A stretch of DNA of 20,999 nt from Candidatus Nitrosopumilus sp. (GCA_029864805.1 JAOTSS010000036.1:1-20999), one strand, 5' to 3'; positions 1 to 8,175 are shown, numbered from the stretch's first letter. Numbers and translations: made by a program. The notes: generated by a model from the letters alone, not told the origin.

Positions 1-2
1 AA

Positions 3-1505
3 GATGAATTTCAAGAATCAAAAGAAAGTAATCGTAGAGATTTCTTAATTCAAGTTCAAGCATTTCAGGAATTAATTGGATTTTCTATAGGATTTGAAGA
101 CGTAAAAATTATTGGCTCTAATGGAAAAGTCTTTTTTTCTTTGGGAGGTAATAGTGATGAGAATTTTACTGAAAATCCATTTTTCCAAAGAGGATTAACA
201 GAATCTTTTATAGAATTTGAACCGGTTGAGTCTGGAAAGAAAATGGTTGTAGTTTCACCAGTTTTTGCTGATGATAGCAAAAAAGGTGATGAATCAATAG
301 GGGTAATAATTTCAAGAATGAGAACAGCATCTATTGATAATATTTTGATCAATAGAAGTGGTTTAGGAGAAACAGGAGAGGTATACATTGTCAATGAACA
401 GTTTTTGATGTTATCTGAATCTAGATTTTTTGAAGATGCAGTATTTTCACAAAAAGTAAATACTTTGGGAGTCCAAAAATGCTTCAATGAAGGAGAAGAA
501 CATGTAGGATTCTACACAGATTATAGAGATATTCCAATTTTTGGATCAACTTATTGTGCAAATGATTTAGGAATTGTTTTACTAGCAGAAATTGATGAAT
601 CAGAAGTGGAAAAGCCATTAATAATTCTACAAGAAAGAATTTTTCAAACAGGTATGGTAATCACTGCAGTAATGGGAATTGTTGCTTTTGTAATATCAAA
701 ATCCCTTTCAAGACCACTAATTAAATTGAAAAATGCAGCAAATAAAATTTCAAGTGGAAACTTTGATGTGAGAACCAAAATTGAGACAGGAGATGAAATT
801 GGAGAATTGTCTCATGCGTTTGATTCAATGGCACAAAAGCTACAAGAGTCATTAATTGAAATTAAACAGAAAGAAGAGGTCATCAAACAGCTTGAGGGAG
901 ATATGTTGTTGAAATTTTCTCAACATGAACAAAATGATTGTGTAGGGGTAATTGATATGTCAGATTCAACTAGAATATCATCTAAATTATCTGATCGTGA
1001 TGTCACTAAATTATATGAAATATTTCTAAACTTTATGGCAAAAATTATTCAGAAATACAATGGTCAAGTAGTAAAAAATATTGGAGATGCTTTAATGTTC
1101 AGATTTGCAAATATAGATATCAAAGATGAAAAGGCATTGAAAAATATCTTAGAATGTTCTTTATCCATGATAGAGTCTCACGGTAAATTACAAGAGCAAC
1201 TAAAAGCAGAAAATATGCCTCAATTAGATTATAAGATAAGTTTAACATTTGGTTCTGTTAAGGTAGCTGAGAGTACTACTTCTAATATTAGTGATGTTTT
1301 TGGTCCAACAGTTAATCGATGTTTTAAGATTAATTCACTTTGTCCGAAAAATAGCCTGGTAATTGGTGAGAATATGTATAAAATTTCAAAGAAATTTGAT
1401 GAATATGATTTTATTGAATTATGTGTCATTGAATTAAAGCAGAAATATGATTACAATGTTTTTGAAGTTAGAAGGAAAGGATTAGATGGATTTGGAAAGA
1501 GATAA
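3..1505 (+). CDS. Membrane sensor with HAMP and class III adenylate/guanylate cyclase domain (5' partial)
   Basis: The frame is open from the first complete codon at position 3, so the gene starts upstream of the window; the TTG at 141 is internal. About 500 residues are visible. The first part is an extracytoplasmic sensor segment with Cache-like features (around GETGEVYIVN). A membrane helix follows at about 651-714, then a HAMP domain at about 715-860 containing GDEIGELSHAFDSM, a short coiled linker, and a class III cyclase catalytic domain at about 940-1440. The two metal-binding aspartates of that family fit D in VIDMSDST (codon 954) and D in KNIGDALMF (codon 1086). It would make a cyclic nucleotide at the inner membrane face in response to an outside ligand. 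Ligand and product (cAMP or cGMP) cannot be read from the sequence. It ends convergently with the next gene. Confidence 0.85.
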   Translation, partial: DEFQESKESNRRDFLIQVQAFQELIGFSIGFEDVKIIGSNGKVFFSLGGNSDENFTENPFFQRGLTESFIEFEPVESGKKMVVVSPVFADDSKKGDESIGVIISRMRTASIDNILINRSGLGETGEVYIVNEQFLMLSESRFFEDAVFSQKVNTLGVQKCFNEGEEHVGFYTDYRDIPIFGSTYCANDLGIVLLAEIDESEVEKPLIILQERIFQTGMVITAVMGIVAFVISKSLSRPLIKLKNAANKISSGNFDVRTKIETGDEIGELSHAFDSMAQKLQESLIEIKQKEEVIKQLEGDMLLKFSQHEQNDCVGVIDMSDSTRISSKLSDRDVTKLYEIFLNFMAKIIQKYNGQVVKNIGDALMFRFANIDIKDEKALKNILECSLSMIESHGKLQEQLKAENMPQLDYKISLTFGSVKVAESTTSNISDVFGPTVNRCFKINSLCPKNSLVIGENMYKISKKFDEYDFIELCVIELKQKYDYNVFEVRRKGLDGFGKR

Positions 1506-1522
1506 TCCTAACTAATAGGATT
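1504..1522. terminator. Perfect 7-bp inverted repeat between convergent genes
   Basis: AATCCTA (1504-1510) and TAGGATT (1516-1522) are exact reverse complements around a 5-nt loop, starting in the stop codon of the cyclase gene. The last bases of the repeat overlap AACTAAT (1510-1516), which is itself repeated inverted as ATTAGTT at 1546-1552. The position between two convergent genes suggests transcription termination in either direction. T-runs are only moderate. Confidence 0.4.
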
Positions 1523-1552
1523 TACTTTTGTGATTTGAAAAACAGAAATTAG

Positions 1553-2704
1553 TTAGTTTTTTGAAAAACCAAATTTAGATTTCCAATTACTTTGTTTTTT
1601 AGATGGTTTCTTTGAAAGATTATCTAGTATATCATAAGTAATTGTAAATCCATGCCCTACTAACGTATCATCTTTTCCATAATTTTCTCTATTTAGCACA
1701 AATTCATCAGCTAAATCTCTAATTTTTTTGGTTTTTAGATCAAACAATCTAATTTTTTTACCATTTTCAAGTTTGATTATTGCATCCCCACTTAATCCTT
1801 GAATTGAAAAATTTTCAAAAAATCGAATTAAGCCATCTTTTTTTAATTCAATTACAGAATCATATGTGAGTTTTCCTCCATAGATTAAAATTTCACGTGC
1901 AGAAATTTTTACGTCATCTTCTACGTTAAGAACAATAACAGAATCTGCATCAACAGATACTGTATTCACAAGATTTTCAGCAATAACTTTTCCTTTAGGA
2001 GCTGAAACGTGTGTTCTATGCTCTTGAATTTGAAATATCCCGACTTTTCCTTCCGGATCTTCTACTCTAAACTTTCTACCAAAAACATTTCCAACTATGA
2101 TATTTCCATTATCTGCAATAATTGTCGCACCATTATCAATTCTATATTTATTTTCTATAGGATCGATAAATTTGAAATCTCCTGAAGTAAGATGAATGTT
2201 TGATCCAAATTCCTGTGTCCATGAGGGACTTGTAATACTTCCTTGCATAATTATTGGACCGTCATAAGTTAGGTTTCCAGCCATAAAATTTCCTTTAATC
2301 GATAAAGCACCATTTGCTTTTCGTTCTAGTTCAATTTCTCCAAGAGTTTTTGATCCAAATAGTCTTGTTCCAGTTGTATTTGATCTGTTCAAAGCTGCTG
2401 CCCATTCTTCGGCAGTTTTCATTTCTTTTGATAATTCTTGACCTAGGATCTGATTTTTTCTTCTAATATCAGCTTCAGAATCACCAGAATATACTCTTGA
2501 ATTTTTAATTTTTTCAATATCTGTATCTGGGTATTTTTTACCAATTTTAAGATCCTCGTATGCTTGTTTAATTTTGATAAATTGTTCGTTTTCTCCTCCA
2601 CGATCTGAATGATATTGAAGTGCTAATCGTCTAAATGCATCTCTAATTTCCTTCTCTGTTGAGCCCTCAAGTATTCCTAAAATATCATAATTACTTTCCA
2701 CCAT
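1553..2704 (-). CDS. J-domain (DnaJ-like) protein with C-terminal beta-repeat region
   Basis: 383 residues, ATG start. Residues 4-60 form a J-domain: helix I/II pattern YDILGILEGSTEKEIRDAFR and LALQYHSDRGG, then FIKIKQAYEDL. The diagnostic HPD tripeptide is H32-S33-D34; the DNA codon is TCA, one base from the CCA of proline. There is no zinc-finger or canonical DnaJ C-terminal domain. From about residue 125 to 345 the protein is a run of short beta-strand units rich in G, N, I and V (for example ISAREILIYGGKLTYDS), resembling a bactofilin-like or beta-helix polymer fold, with a basic C-terminus. A chaperone-targeting role is the default reading, but the altered HPD makes normal Hsp70 stimulation doubtful. 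Lies downstream of usp on the same strand with a 100-nt gap. Confidence 0.75.
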   Translation of the reverse strand: MVESNYDILGILEGSTEKEIRDAFRRLALQYHSDRGGENEQFIKIKQAYEDLKIGKKYPDTDIEKIKNSRVYSGDSEADIRRKNQILGQELSKEMKTAEEWAAALNRSNTTGTRLFGSKTLGEIELERKANGALSIKGNFMAGNLTYDGPIIMQGSITSPSWTQEFGSNIHLTSGDFKFIDPIENKYRIDNGATIIADNGNIIVGNVFGRKFRVEDPEGKVGIFQIQEHRTHVSAPKGKVIAENLVNTVSVDADSVIVLNVEDDVKISAREILIYGGKLTYDSVIELKKDGLIRFFENFSIQGLSGDAIIKLENGKKIRLFDLKTKKIRDLADEFVLNRENYGKDDTLVGHGFTITYDILDNLSKKPSKKQSNWKSKFGFSKN

Positions 2705-2780
2705 TTTTACATCATCAAAATTAAATTTGCATATTCCTTATACTTGTAGGTTATTACATACAAAATATCAAGTATATGAA

Positions 2781-2806
2781 AAAATGAAAAAAGTTCGAAA
2801 TGAACT
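2781..2806 (-). terminator. Hairpin plus T-run after usp
   Basis: On the minus strand AGTTC and GAACT (2802-2806 and 2792-2796) pair around a 5-nt loop overlapping the usp stop codon. Two runs of six T separated by CA follow (minus strand, 2791 down to 2779). This fits termination of the usp transcript ahead of the J-domain gene. Confidence 0.45.
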
Positions 2807-3227
2807 ACTTTACTACTAATACGGGAATCTTTGTTTTATGCATGACATAATTTGAGGTACTTCCAAGGAATGTTTCCTTAGCACCACCTACACCTCTTGC
2901 ACCAATTACTACCATATCAAATTTTCCGTTTTTTGCAAATTTGACAATTTCAGATCCAGTATGACCACCACCAGTTTTGTATTTGAATGTGGCACCAGCC
3001 TTTTGAGCTTTGTTCATTGCAGGGCCGATTGCTTTGACAGCTTTTTTCTGTGCTTCGTCTTTCATTTTTTGTGTATATTTTATTCCTGCTGTTATCGGTA
3101 AATGAAATACATAGAATCCAGTGATTTCAGCATTCCCACCTTTTGCAATTTCAATTGCCCTATCTAGTCCTCTCATTGAGTTTGCAGAACCATCAAGAGG
3201 TACCAGAATTTTATTGAATTTAGCCAT
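2805..3227 (-). CDS. Universal stress protein, UspA family, ATP-binding type
   Basis: 140 residues, the usual length of a single-domain Usp. It starts with the typical beta-1/alpha-1 segment ILVPLDGSANSMRGLDRA (D12 near the nucleotide). It ends with the family's ATP-binding signature G-2X-G-9X-G-S: G109-A-R-G112, nine residues, then G122-S123, followed by VMHKTKIPVLVV. The complete signature argues for an ATP-binding, dimeric cytoplasmic protein rather than the non-binding UspA subtype. The gene has its own promoter (TATA at 3249-3260) and is divergent from the CBS-domain gene. A role in stress or energy-state response is inferred from the family; the target is unknown. Confidence 0.92.
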   Translation of the reverse strand: MAKFNKILVPLDGSANSMRGLDRAIEIAKGGNAEITGFYVFHLPITAGIKYTQKMKDEAQKKAVKAIGPAMNKAQKAGATFKYKTGGGHTGSEIVKFAKNGKFDMVVIGARGVGGAKETFLGSTSNYVMHKTKIPVLVVK

Positions 3228-3248
3228 GTTTAAAATTCAGAACCTTCC

Positions 3249-3260
3249 AATATAAAAAGA
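3249..3260 (-). promoter_or_regulatory. TATA box for usp
   Basis: On the minus strand TCTTTTTATATT lies about 22-33 nt upstream of the usp ATG (3227), the archaeal TATA spacing for a leaderless or nearly leaderless mRNA. Confidence 0.5.
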
Positions 3261-3266
3261 GTCATT

Positions 3267-3309
3267 ATTTCCAGCGTTGAAATTATAAAATATAATCAAA
3301 ATTGGAAAT
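3267..3309. promoter_or_regulatory. Nested dyad between divergent usp and CBS genes, possible operator
   Basis: An inner palindrome ATTATA-aaa-TATAAT (3282-3296, centre 3289) lies inside an outer inverted repeat ATTTCCA (3267-3273) / TGGAAAT (3303-3309, centre 3288). The two dyads are almost concentric and sit midway between the two TATA boxes, where a dimeric regulator could act on both promoters. AT-rich composition makes the inner palindrome less significant than the outer one. Confidence 0.35.
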
Positions 3310-3319
3310 TATACTTTAG

Positions 3320-3328
3320 TTTTTATAC
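3320..3328 (+). promoter_or_regulatory. TATA box for the CBS-VIT1-APC operon
   Basis: TTTTTATAC is centred about 26 nt before the TTG start at 3350, fitting a leaderless transcript. AAGGAA just before the start could act as a weak ribosome binding site if a short leader exists. Confidence 0.45.
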
Positions 3329-3349
3329 AAAAATCTATCAAAAAAGGAA

Positions 3350-4180
3350 TTGTCAATAGCACAAATAACAAATAAACCAATTTCAATTCTGAAAAACTCA
3401 ACAATTTCAGATGCAATTCGAATGTTATTGAATACAAAAATTAGTAGGCTAATTGTTGTGGATAATGGAAAACATGTGGGAATAATCACTGAGAAAGATA
3501 TAGGATTGTTTTTATTTTCAGAAACCACAATACAAGGACTAGATGATATTCCTATTACAAAAATTATGAAACCAATTGAATTTGTAGACCAGGAATCAAA
3601 TCATAAAGATTCAGCAAAAATTATGGTTGAAAAAGGAATTAGTTCATTAGCAATTGGTGTAAATGGAGAAGTCAAAGGGATTCTTACAAAAAGTGATTTA
3701 ATATCATTTGTTGTCGAAAACTTTTCAGGTAAAAAGAAAGTTGTAGACTTTATGACTCATGATTATGAGTTTACACATTCTGCTGCTCCGTTGTATAAAG
3801 TTGTAAGAAAAATGTTAGAAAAAAAGATCTCAAGAATCATTGTGAAAAATCAAAATGAAGAACCAGTCGGAATAATATCATTTAGAGACTTATTTAGAAT
3901 TTCGATAGAACTTGGTAGTGAAGAAGATTATTCTGGATTTAATCTTTCACAGAATATTAGACGAGGATTTCTATCTGAAGAAGGATTTGGGAATATTTCA
4001 TTGGCAAGAGATGTAATGACTAAAGGGCTAATCACTGTAAAATTCAATGAAGATTTAGCTACTGCATGTGAAATTCTCTTGGAAAATAATGTCAGCGGTT
4101 TAGTAGTACTTGATGGCAATAACAGTATTTCAGGAATTTTTAGTAAGACTGATGTGACAAGAGCTCTTGCGTCAATATGA
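3350..4180 (+). CDS. Protein of four tandem CBS domains
   Basis: 276 residues, TTG start; no ATG or GTG lies upstream in frame and the TATA element fits this start. The protein is almost entirely two CBS pairs. Each domain shows the same pattern: T/S at the start (for example KPISILKNSTISDAIRMLL), then ISRLIVVDNG-type strands and a GIITEKD/GILTKSD/GIISFRD/GIFSKTD end. CBS pairs (Bateman modules) bind adenosine nucleotides or related ligands and regulate partner proteins. There is no catalytic domain. The stop overlaps the next gene by an ATGA junction, so control of the transporters encoded downstream is a reasonable inference. Which nucleotide it binds cannot be told. Confidence 0.88.
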   Translation: MSIAQITNKPISILKNSTISDAIRMLLNTKISRLIVVDNGKHVGIITEKDIGLFLFSETTIQGLDDIPITKIMKPIEFVDQESNHKDSAKIMVEKGISSLAIGVNGEVKGILTKSDLISFVVENFSGKKKVVDFMTHDYEFTHSAAPLYKVVRKMLEKKISRIIVKNQNEEPVGIISFRDLFRISIELGSEEDYSGFNLSQNIRRGFLSEEGFGNISLARDVMTKGLITVKFNEDLATACEILLENNVSGLVVLDGNNSISGIFSKTDVTRALASI

Positions 4181-4860
4181 AATGGCATTTTGATGATTTT
4201 ATTTATGGTTCAATTGATGGTGCTGTAACAACTTTTGCTATAGTTGCGGGTGTAGTTGGAGCATCATTATCTCCAGGAATTATTTTGATATTAGGATTTG
4301 CAAATTTATTTGCAGATGGATTTTCAATGGCTACTGCAAATTATCAAGCATCAAAAGCACGAAATGAGTTTATTCAAATGAAGCGAAGACAAGAAGAATG
4401 GGAGATTGACAATCTAGCAGAACAAGAAAGAGAAGAGATTAGAGAGATTTACAGGGAAAAAGGATTCAAGGATGAATTACTAGAAGATGTTGTACGAATT
4501 ATTACATCTAGAAGAAAAGTTTGGGTGGATACCATGATGAAAGAAGAATTAGGGTTAATTGAAGATGAAAAGAATCCATTAGATAGTTCTGTGAGCACTT
4601 TTATTGGTTTTAATATAATTGGATTAATTCCATTAATTCCATTCATGATCTTTATGATGATTGGAATTGATCCAAATTCAGAAGCATTTACTTATTCTAC
4701 AGTATCAGTTCTTGCAGCATTTTTTCTAGTAGGAATGATTAAAGGAAAAATTGTCAAAAAATCAATGATACGTTCAGGAATTATTACATTAACCATTGGT
4801 GGTATTGCAGCAATTGTTGCATATATGGTAGGATATGGATTAAATTTTTTGGTTTCTTAG
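4177..4860 (+). CDS. VIT1/CCC1-family iron/manganese transporter
   Basis: 227 residues. The first 60 residues hold FIYGSIDGAVTTFAIVAGVVGA and GFANLFADGFSMATANYQ, the typical first two membrane helices of the VIT1/CCC1 family, with the conserved D and M residues. A charged cytosolic segment (about residues 63-130, many E and R) corresponds to the metal-binding region seen in VIT1. Three further membrane helices follow (about 140-165, 172-192, 200-225). Family members export Fe2+ or Mn2+ from the cytoplasm, often by proton exchange. The start codon overlaps the CBS stop (ATGA), so the two are translationally coupled. The real cargo is not determined. Confidence 0.87.
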   Translation: MKWHFDDFIYGSIDGAVTTFAIVAGVVGASLSPGIILILGFANLFADGFSMATANYQASKARNEFIQMKRRQEEWEIDNLAEQEREEIREIYREKGFKDELLEDVVRIITSRRKVWVDTMMKEELGLIEDEKNPLDSSVSTFIGFNIIGLIPLIPFMIFMMIGIDPNSEAFTYSTVSVLAAFFLVGMIKGKIVKKSMIRSGIITLTIGGIAAIVAYMVGYGLNFLVS

Positions 4861-4872
4861 GATTTACAATAA

Positions 4873-6177
4873 ATGTCTGAATTAAAGCGTCACATGGGAC
4901 TTTTTCATCTTACCATGTACGGTGTAGGTTTGATTTTAGGTGCTGGCATCTATGTCTTAATTGGAGAAGCTGCAGGATTTGCTGGAAATTCAATGTGGAT
5001 TTCTTTTTTGTTAGGTGCTATAGTTGCATTATTTGCAGGATTAAGTTATTCTGAACTTTCAGCTTTGTATCCAAAAGCAGCTGCAGAATATACTTTTGTA
5101 AAAAATGCATTCAAAAATAATTTTTTTGGTTTCATAGTGGGATGGTTAACTGCAATTACATCAATCATTGTTGCCGCAACTGTATCTTTAGGATTTGGAG
5201 GTTATCTAACACAGTTTATTGATTTGCCAATTACAATTGGTGCAATTATTCTGATTATAATTTTATCAATTGTTAATTTTATTGGAATTAAAGAATCTAC
5301 ATGGGCAAATACAATCTTTGCGATTATTACTGCTGGAGGATTAATACTTATCATTTTTCTTGGATTTACCATTGAACCGATAGAATCAGTTAATTATTTT
5401 GAAGCTCCAAATGGAATTACAGGAATAATTCTTGCATTTGTTTTGATTTTTTTTGCATTTATTGGATTTGAAGATATGGCAAATGTTGCTGAAGAAGTAA
5501 GAAGGCCTCACAAGATTATTCCTAGGGCCATAATTTTATCAATTGTGATAACTGGAATAATTTACATTCTAGTTTCATTATCAGTTGTACGAATTCTAGA
5601 TTGGCATGAATTAGCAAATTCTTCTGCGCCACTTGCTGATGTTGCATATACGGTTTTAGGCACAAATGGAAGTGTAACTTTATCATTAATTGCGTTATTT
5701 GCTACTGCGAGTACTGTTCTCATTACTCTAGTTGCAGGTGCACGAATAATCTATGGTATGGCAAAAAGTAATTCATTACCACAGTTCTTGGCCAGAATTC
5801 ATCCTAAAACAAAGACTCCATGGATTGCAGTAATTGGAATAATGATAACATCTGTTGGATTTGCATTTGTAGGTGATATTGTAATTATAGCAAACATTGT
5901 TGTTTTTGCGGTAGTTATAACATTTGCAACAATAAATTTGGCAGTCATCGTTTTAAGATATACAGAACCTGTTTTGGAGAGACCATTTAGAGTTCCAATT
6001 AATATTGGAAAATTTCCCATTTTACCATTATTTGGATTTGGAACAACAGTTTACATGGCTTTACAGTTTGAAATTGAAGTTGTGCTTGTGGGTTTAGCAA
6101 TTATTGGAATTGGTGCAGTTTTCTACAAGATTTTTAAAAATTCCATGGCTAAATCAAATGACATATCTCAAATTTGA
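4873..6177 (+). CDS. APC-superfamily amino acid/polyamine permease
   Basis: 434 residues with about twelve hydrophobic segments. The N-terminus LFHLTMYGVGLILGAGIYVLIGEAAG carries the glycine-rich unwound first helix of APC transporters (GxGLxxGAGIY). LSYSELSALYPKAAAEYTFVK follows, and FFAFIGFEDMANVAEEVRRPHKIIPRAI matches the conserved helix 6/loop region of the family. Likely an inner-membrane amino acid or polyamine transporter, by symport or exchange; the substrate cannot be assigned. The gap to the metal transporter is only 12 nt, so cotranscription is likely. Confidence 0.88.
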   Translation: MSELKRHMGLFHLTMYGVGLILGAGIYVLIGEAAGFAGNSMWISFLLGAIVALFAGLSYSELSALYPKAAAEYTFVKNAFKNNFFGFIVGWLTAITSIIVAATVSLGFGGYLTQFIDLPITIGAIILIIILSIVNFIGIKESTWANTIFAIITAGGLILIIFLGFTIEPIESVNYFEAPNGITGIILAFVLIFFAFIGFEDMANVAEEVRRPHKIIPRAIILSIVITGIIYILVSLSVVRILDWHELANSSAPLADVAYTVLGTNGSVTLSLIALFATASTVLITLVAGARIIYGMAKSNSLPQFLARIHPKTKTPWIAVIGIMITSVGFAFVGDIVIIANIVVFAVVITFATINLAVIVLRYTEPVLERPFRVPINIGKFPILPLFGFGTTVYMALQFEIEVVLVGLAIIGIGAVFYKIFKNSMAKSNDISQI

Positions 6178-6190
6178 TTTTTAAAATTAG

Positions 6191-6203
6191 TTTTAATAAT
6201 TTA
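6191..6203 (+). promoter_or_regulatory. Possible TATA box for the antiporter gene
   Basis: TTTTAATAATTTA is centred about 25 nt before the ATG at 6222. The surrounding T-rich stretch could instead end the permease transcript. Confidence 0.35.
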
Positions 6204-6221
6204 GTTAAATCCAAATAATAA

Positions 6222-7450
6222 ATGGTAACAGAATTTGATGCAATTCCTACATTAGCTGATATTTTGGTTTTAATTATTCCATCAATGTTACTAGGTAGAA
6301 TTTGTAAACATTTTAGAATTTCTGAAATAATTGGTTTTGTAATTAGTGGAATAATCTTAAGTCCATTTGCATTAGGAGGATGGATACAATTTTTTTGATA
6401 GACCAATTGTAGAATTAAATGAATTAATGTTATCGTTTTGGCAAATAGCCGGAATTATAATTTTATTTTCAGCAGGGCTTCATTTTACTTTTTCTAGTTT
6501 AAAGCAAGCAGGAATACAAGCTATTATTATTGGTACAGCAGGAGTGATTGTTCCATTATTACTTGGATATGGAATTTCTATTTTATTAGAAATTGATTGG
6601 ATGGTTACAATGATTATTGGTGCAACACTGAGTGCAACAAGTATTGCAGCAGCTGTAACCATTTTGAATGAGTTAGAAAAGGAGGAAACACAAGAAGGTA
6701 ATATCTTGGTAAATGCTGCAGTACTTGATGATGTTTTAGGATTAGCAATTTTATCATCTATTATTTCAATTGTAATTGTACATTCGCTTCCGTCTTTGGA
6801 GACAATATTGTTTGAGATTTCAGAATCATTGATTTTATGGGTTGTTCTTCTATTGTGTTCTGTATTTTTGTTACCCAAGATAGTTTATGTTGTAGCAACT
6901 ATGAGACCTAACTCCCTTGAATCTAGAGGTACAAAACAAGCAACTGCATTAGGTTCAGCATTTGGTATAGTAGCAATTGCTGCAAGTATGGGTCTCAACC
7001 CCATAGTTGGAGCATTTACAGCAGGGATGGGGCTTGCGGGTTCAAAGTTAGCAAATCAGGTTAAGGAATTTGTTGGAAGATTGCAAATTATTTTTGCTCC
7101 ATTTTTCTTTGCAATAATTGGCACACATATTGATATTTCAAATATTTTGAATGTAGATCTAGTCTTATTTGTTGTAATTTTAATAATTGCAGTTATTGGT
7201 AAAATTTTAGGCTCTGGAATTCCAGCAATCGTATTACTCAAAAATAAGAATAAAGGTTTACAGATAGGATATGGAATGATTGTCAGAGGTGAAATGCATT
7301 CATTACTGCAGGATTGGATTAGGTTATGGAATTATTTCAGAAAATATTTTCTCAACACAAATTTTTGTTATATTAGGAACTATTATTATTGGACCAATAT
7401 TACTAAGACATTCTTTTAAAAAAGATGATATGATCTCAAATTCAATCTAA
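6222..7450 (+). pseudogene. CPA2-type monovalent cation/proton antiporter, broken by three frameshifts
   Basis: An ATG at 6222 opens a good antiporter N-terminus (LADILVLIIPSMLLGRICK, then ISEIIGFVISGIILSPFALGGW) that stops at TGA 6384-6386, just after a run of seven T (6380-6386 region). Removing one T joins it to the next frame, which continues from DRPIVELNELM through ATSIAAAVTIL and AAVLDDVLGLAIL to VRGE. Near 7295 one base is missing (GAAATGCA against expected GAAATTGCA), and near 7317 another (TTGGATTAGG). Restoring both gives a normal C-terminus, IAFITAGLGLGYGIISENIF, and a natural stop at 7448-7450. The repaired protein would be about 409 residues with roughly twelve membrane helices. 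As written, the longest intact piece is 6427-7419 with a nonsense tail. Either a recent pseudogene or assembly error; all three events change the length of short homopolymers. Confidence 0.85.
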
Positions 7451-8085
7451 TTCTTTTTGGATTTTACAAGTGCAGTTATAGCGATGCCAATACCAATAAT
7501 TCCAGCTCCAATACCAATGTACCCTACATCCATTTGCTGTTTTGATTCTTGAAGTGAATTAACTGATTCTTTCAAATCATGAATGTCACCAATTAGTGCA
7601 GTGTGTCCGTCAATTATTTGAGTTAATGTAAGATCTGATGGTTCAGGAAATTCGATGTAAGCACGTTCTTCAACTTTTGGTGGATGCATCGACAAACTAA
7701 TTGGGGTATCATTGATTGTTCCTAAAATATTTGCTTGATAAAATCCAGAAACGGTTGGATTGATAAATGCATAATATTTTCCTGGAATGTTATGATCAGG
7801 AGATAAAGGAAGAGTAATGCTTTCATTCTTGTAGATTAATTTTATTTTAACTGTTTTTTTTAAATCTGTAATTCCATTTTTAAAAACTTGATCTTCAAGT
7901 TTTAATTCAGGTTCAAGTGGACTGACATAGAATTCAATTGCATTAGTTTCACTAGAAACGACCGGTTCATTCATCCAACCTATCTCTACTCTATATTCCC
8001 CAACAGAGTCAACTGTATGTCCATATGCAATTCCTGCTAAACTTGGAATAATTAACAAAATGAATAAAACGGATTTTAATTTCAA
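7447..8085 (-). CDS. Secreted, C-terminally membrane-anchored protein of unknown function
   Basis: 212 residues, TTG start (a stop lies just upstream in frame and no ATG is available). Residues 1-22 are a clear signal peptide (KSVLFILLIIPSLAGIAYG), so the mature protein would begin at H23 (HTVDSVGEYRVEIGW). Residues 23-165 look like an extracytoplasmic beta-sandwich with segments such as GWMNEPVVSSETNAIEFYV. A polar helix follows, then a C-terminal membrane helix (about 188-208, GYIGIGAGIIGIGIAITALV) and a KSKKN tail. The stop overlaps that of the repaired antiporter. I do not recognise a named family. The predicted N-terminal histidine recalls secreted copper proteins, but this is inference. 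Confidence 0.72.
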   Translation of the reverse strand: MKLKSVLFILLIIPSLAGIAYGHTVDSVGEYRVEIGWMNEPVVSSETNAIEFYVSPLEPELKLEDQVFKNGITDLKKTVKIKLIYKNESITLPLSPDHNIPGKYYAFINPTVSGFYQANILGTINDTPISLSMHPPKVEERAYIEFPEPSDLTLTQIIDGHTALIGDIHDLKESVNSLQESKQQMDVGYIGIGAGIIGIGIAITALVKSKKN

Positions 8086-8104
8086 TACTAAAAAAAGTTA
8101 ATTT

Positions 8105-8115
8105 GATTTTAAAAA
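8105..8115 (-). promoter_or_regulatory. TATA box for the secreted membrane-anchored protein
   Basis: On the minus strand TTTTTAAAATC is centred about 25 nt before the TTG start at 8085, supporting both a separate transcript from glutamine synthetase and the TTG start. Confidence 0.4.
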
Positions 8116-8175
8116 CCTTCTACTTATTTTCATTATAGGTATTTAATTTTGATAAGATTTTGAAATTTGTACCAA

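Noticed and set aside
6378..6390. Programmed frameshift at the seven-T run in the antiporter
   Set aside because: Two more frameshifts occur near the 3' end at sites without a slippery pattern, so decay or sequence error explains all three more simply.
6480..6878. Minus-strand ORF of 132 codons inside the antiporter
   Set aside because: It is the complement of a strongly coding membrane protein frame and has no domain of its own; similar antisense ORFs elsewhere were dropped for the same reason.
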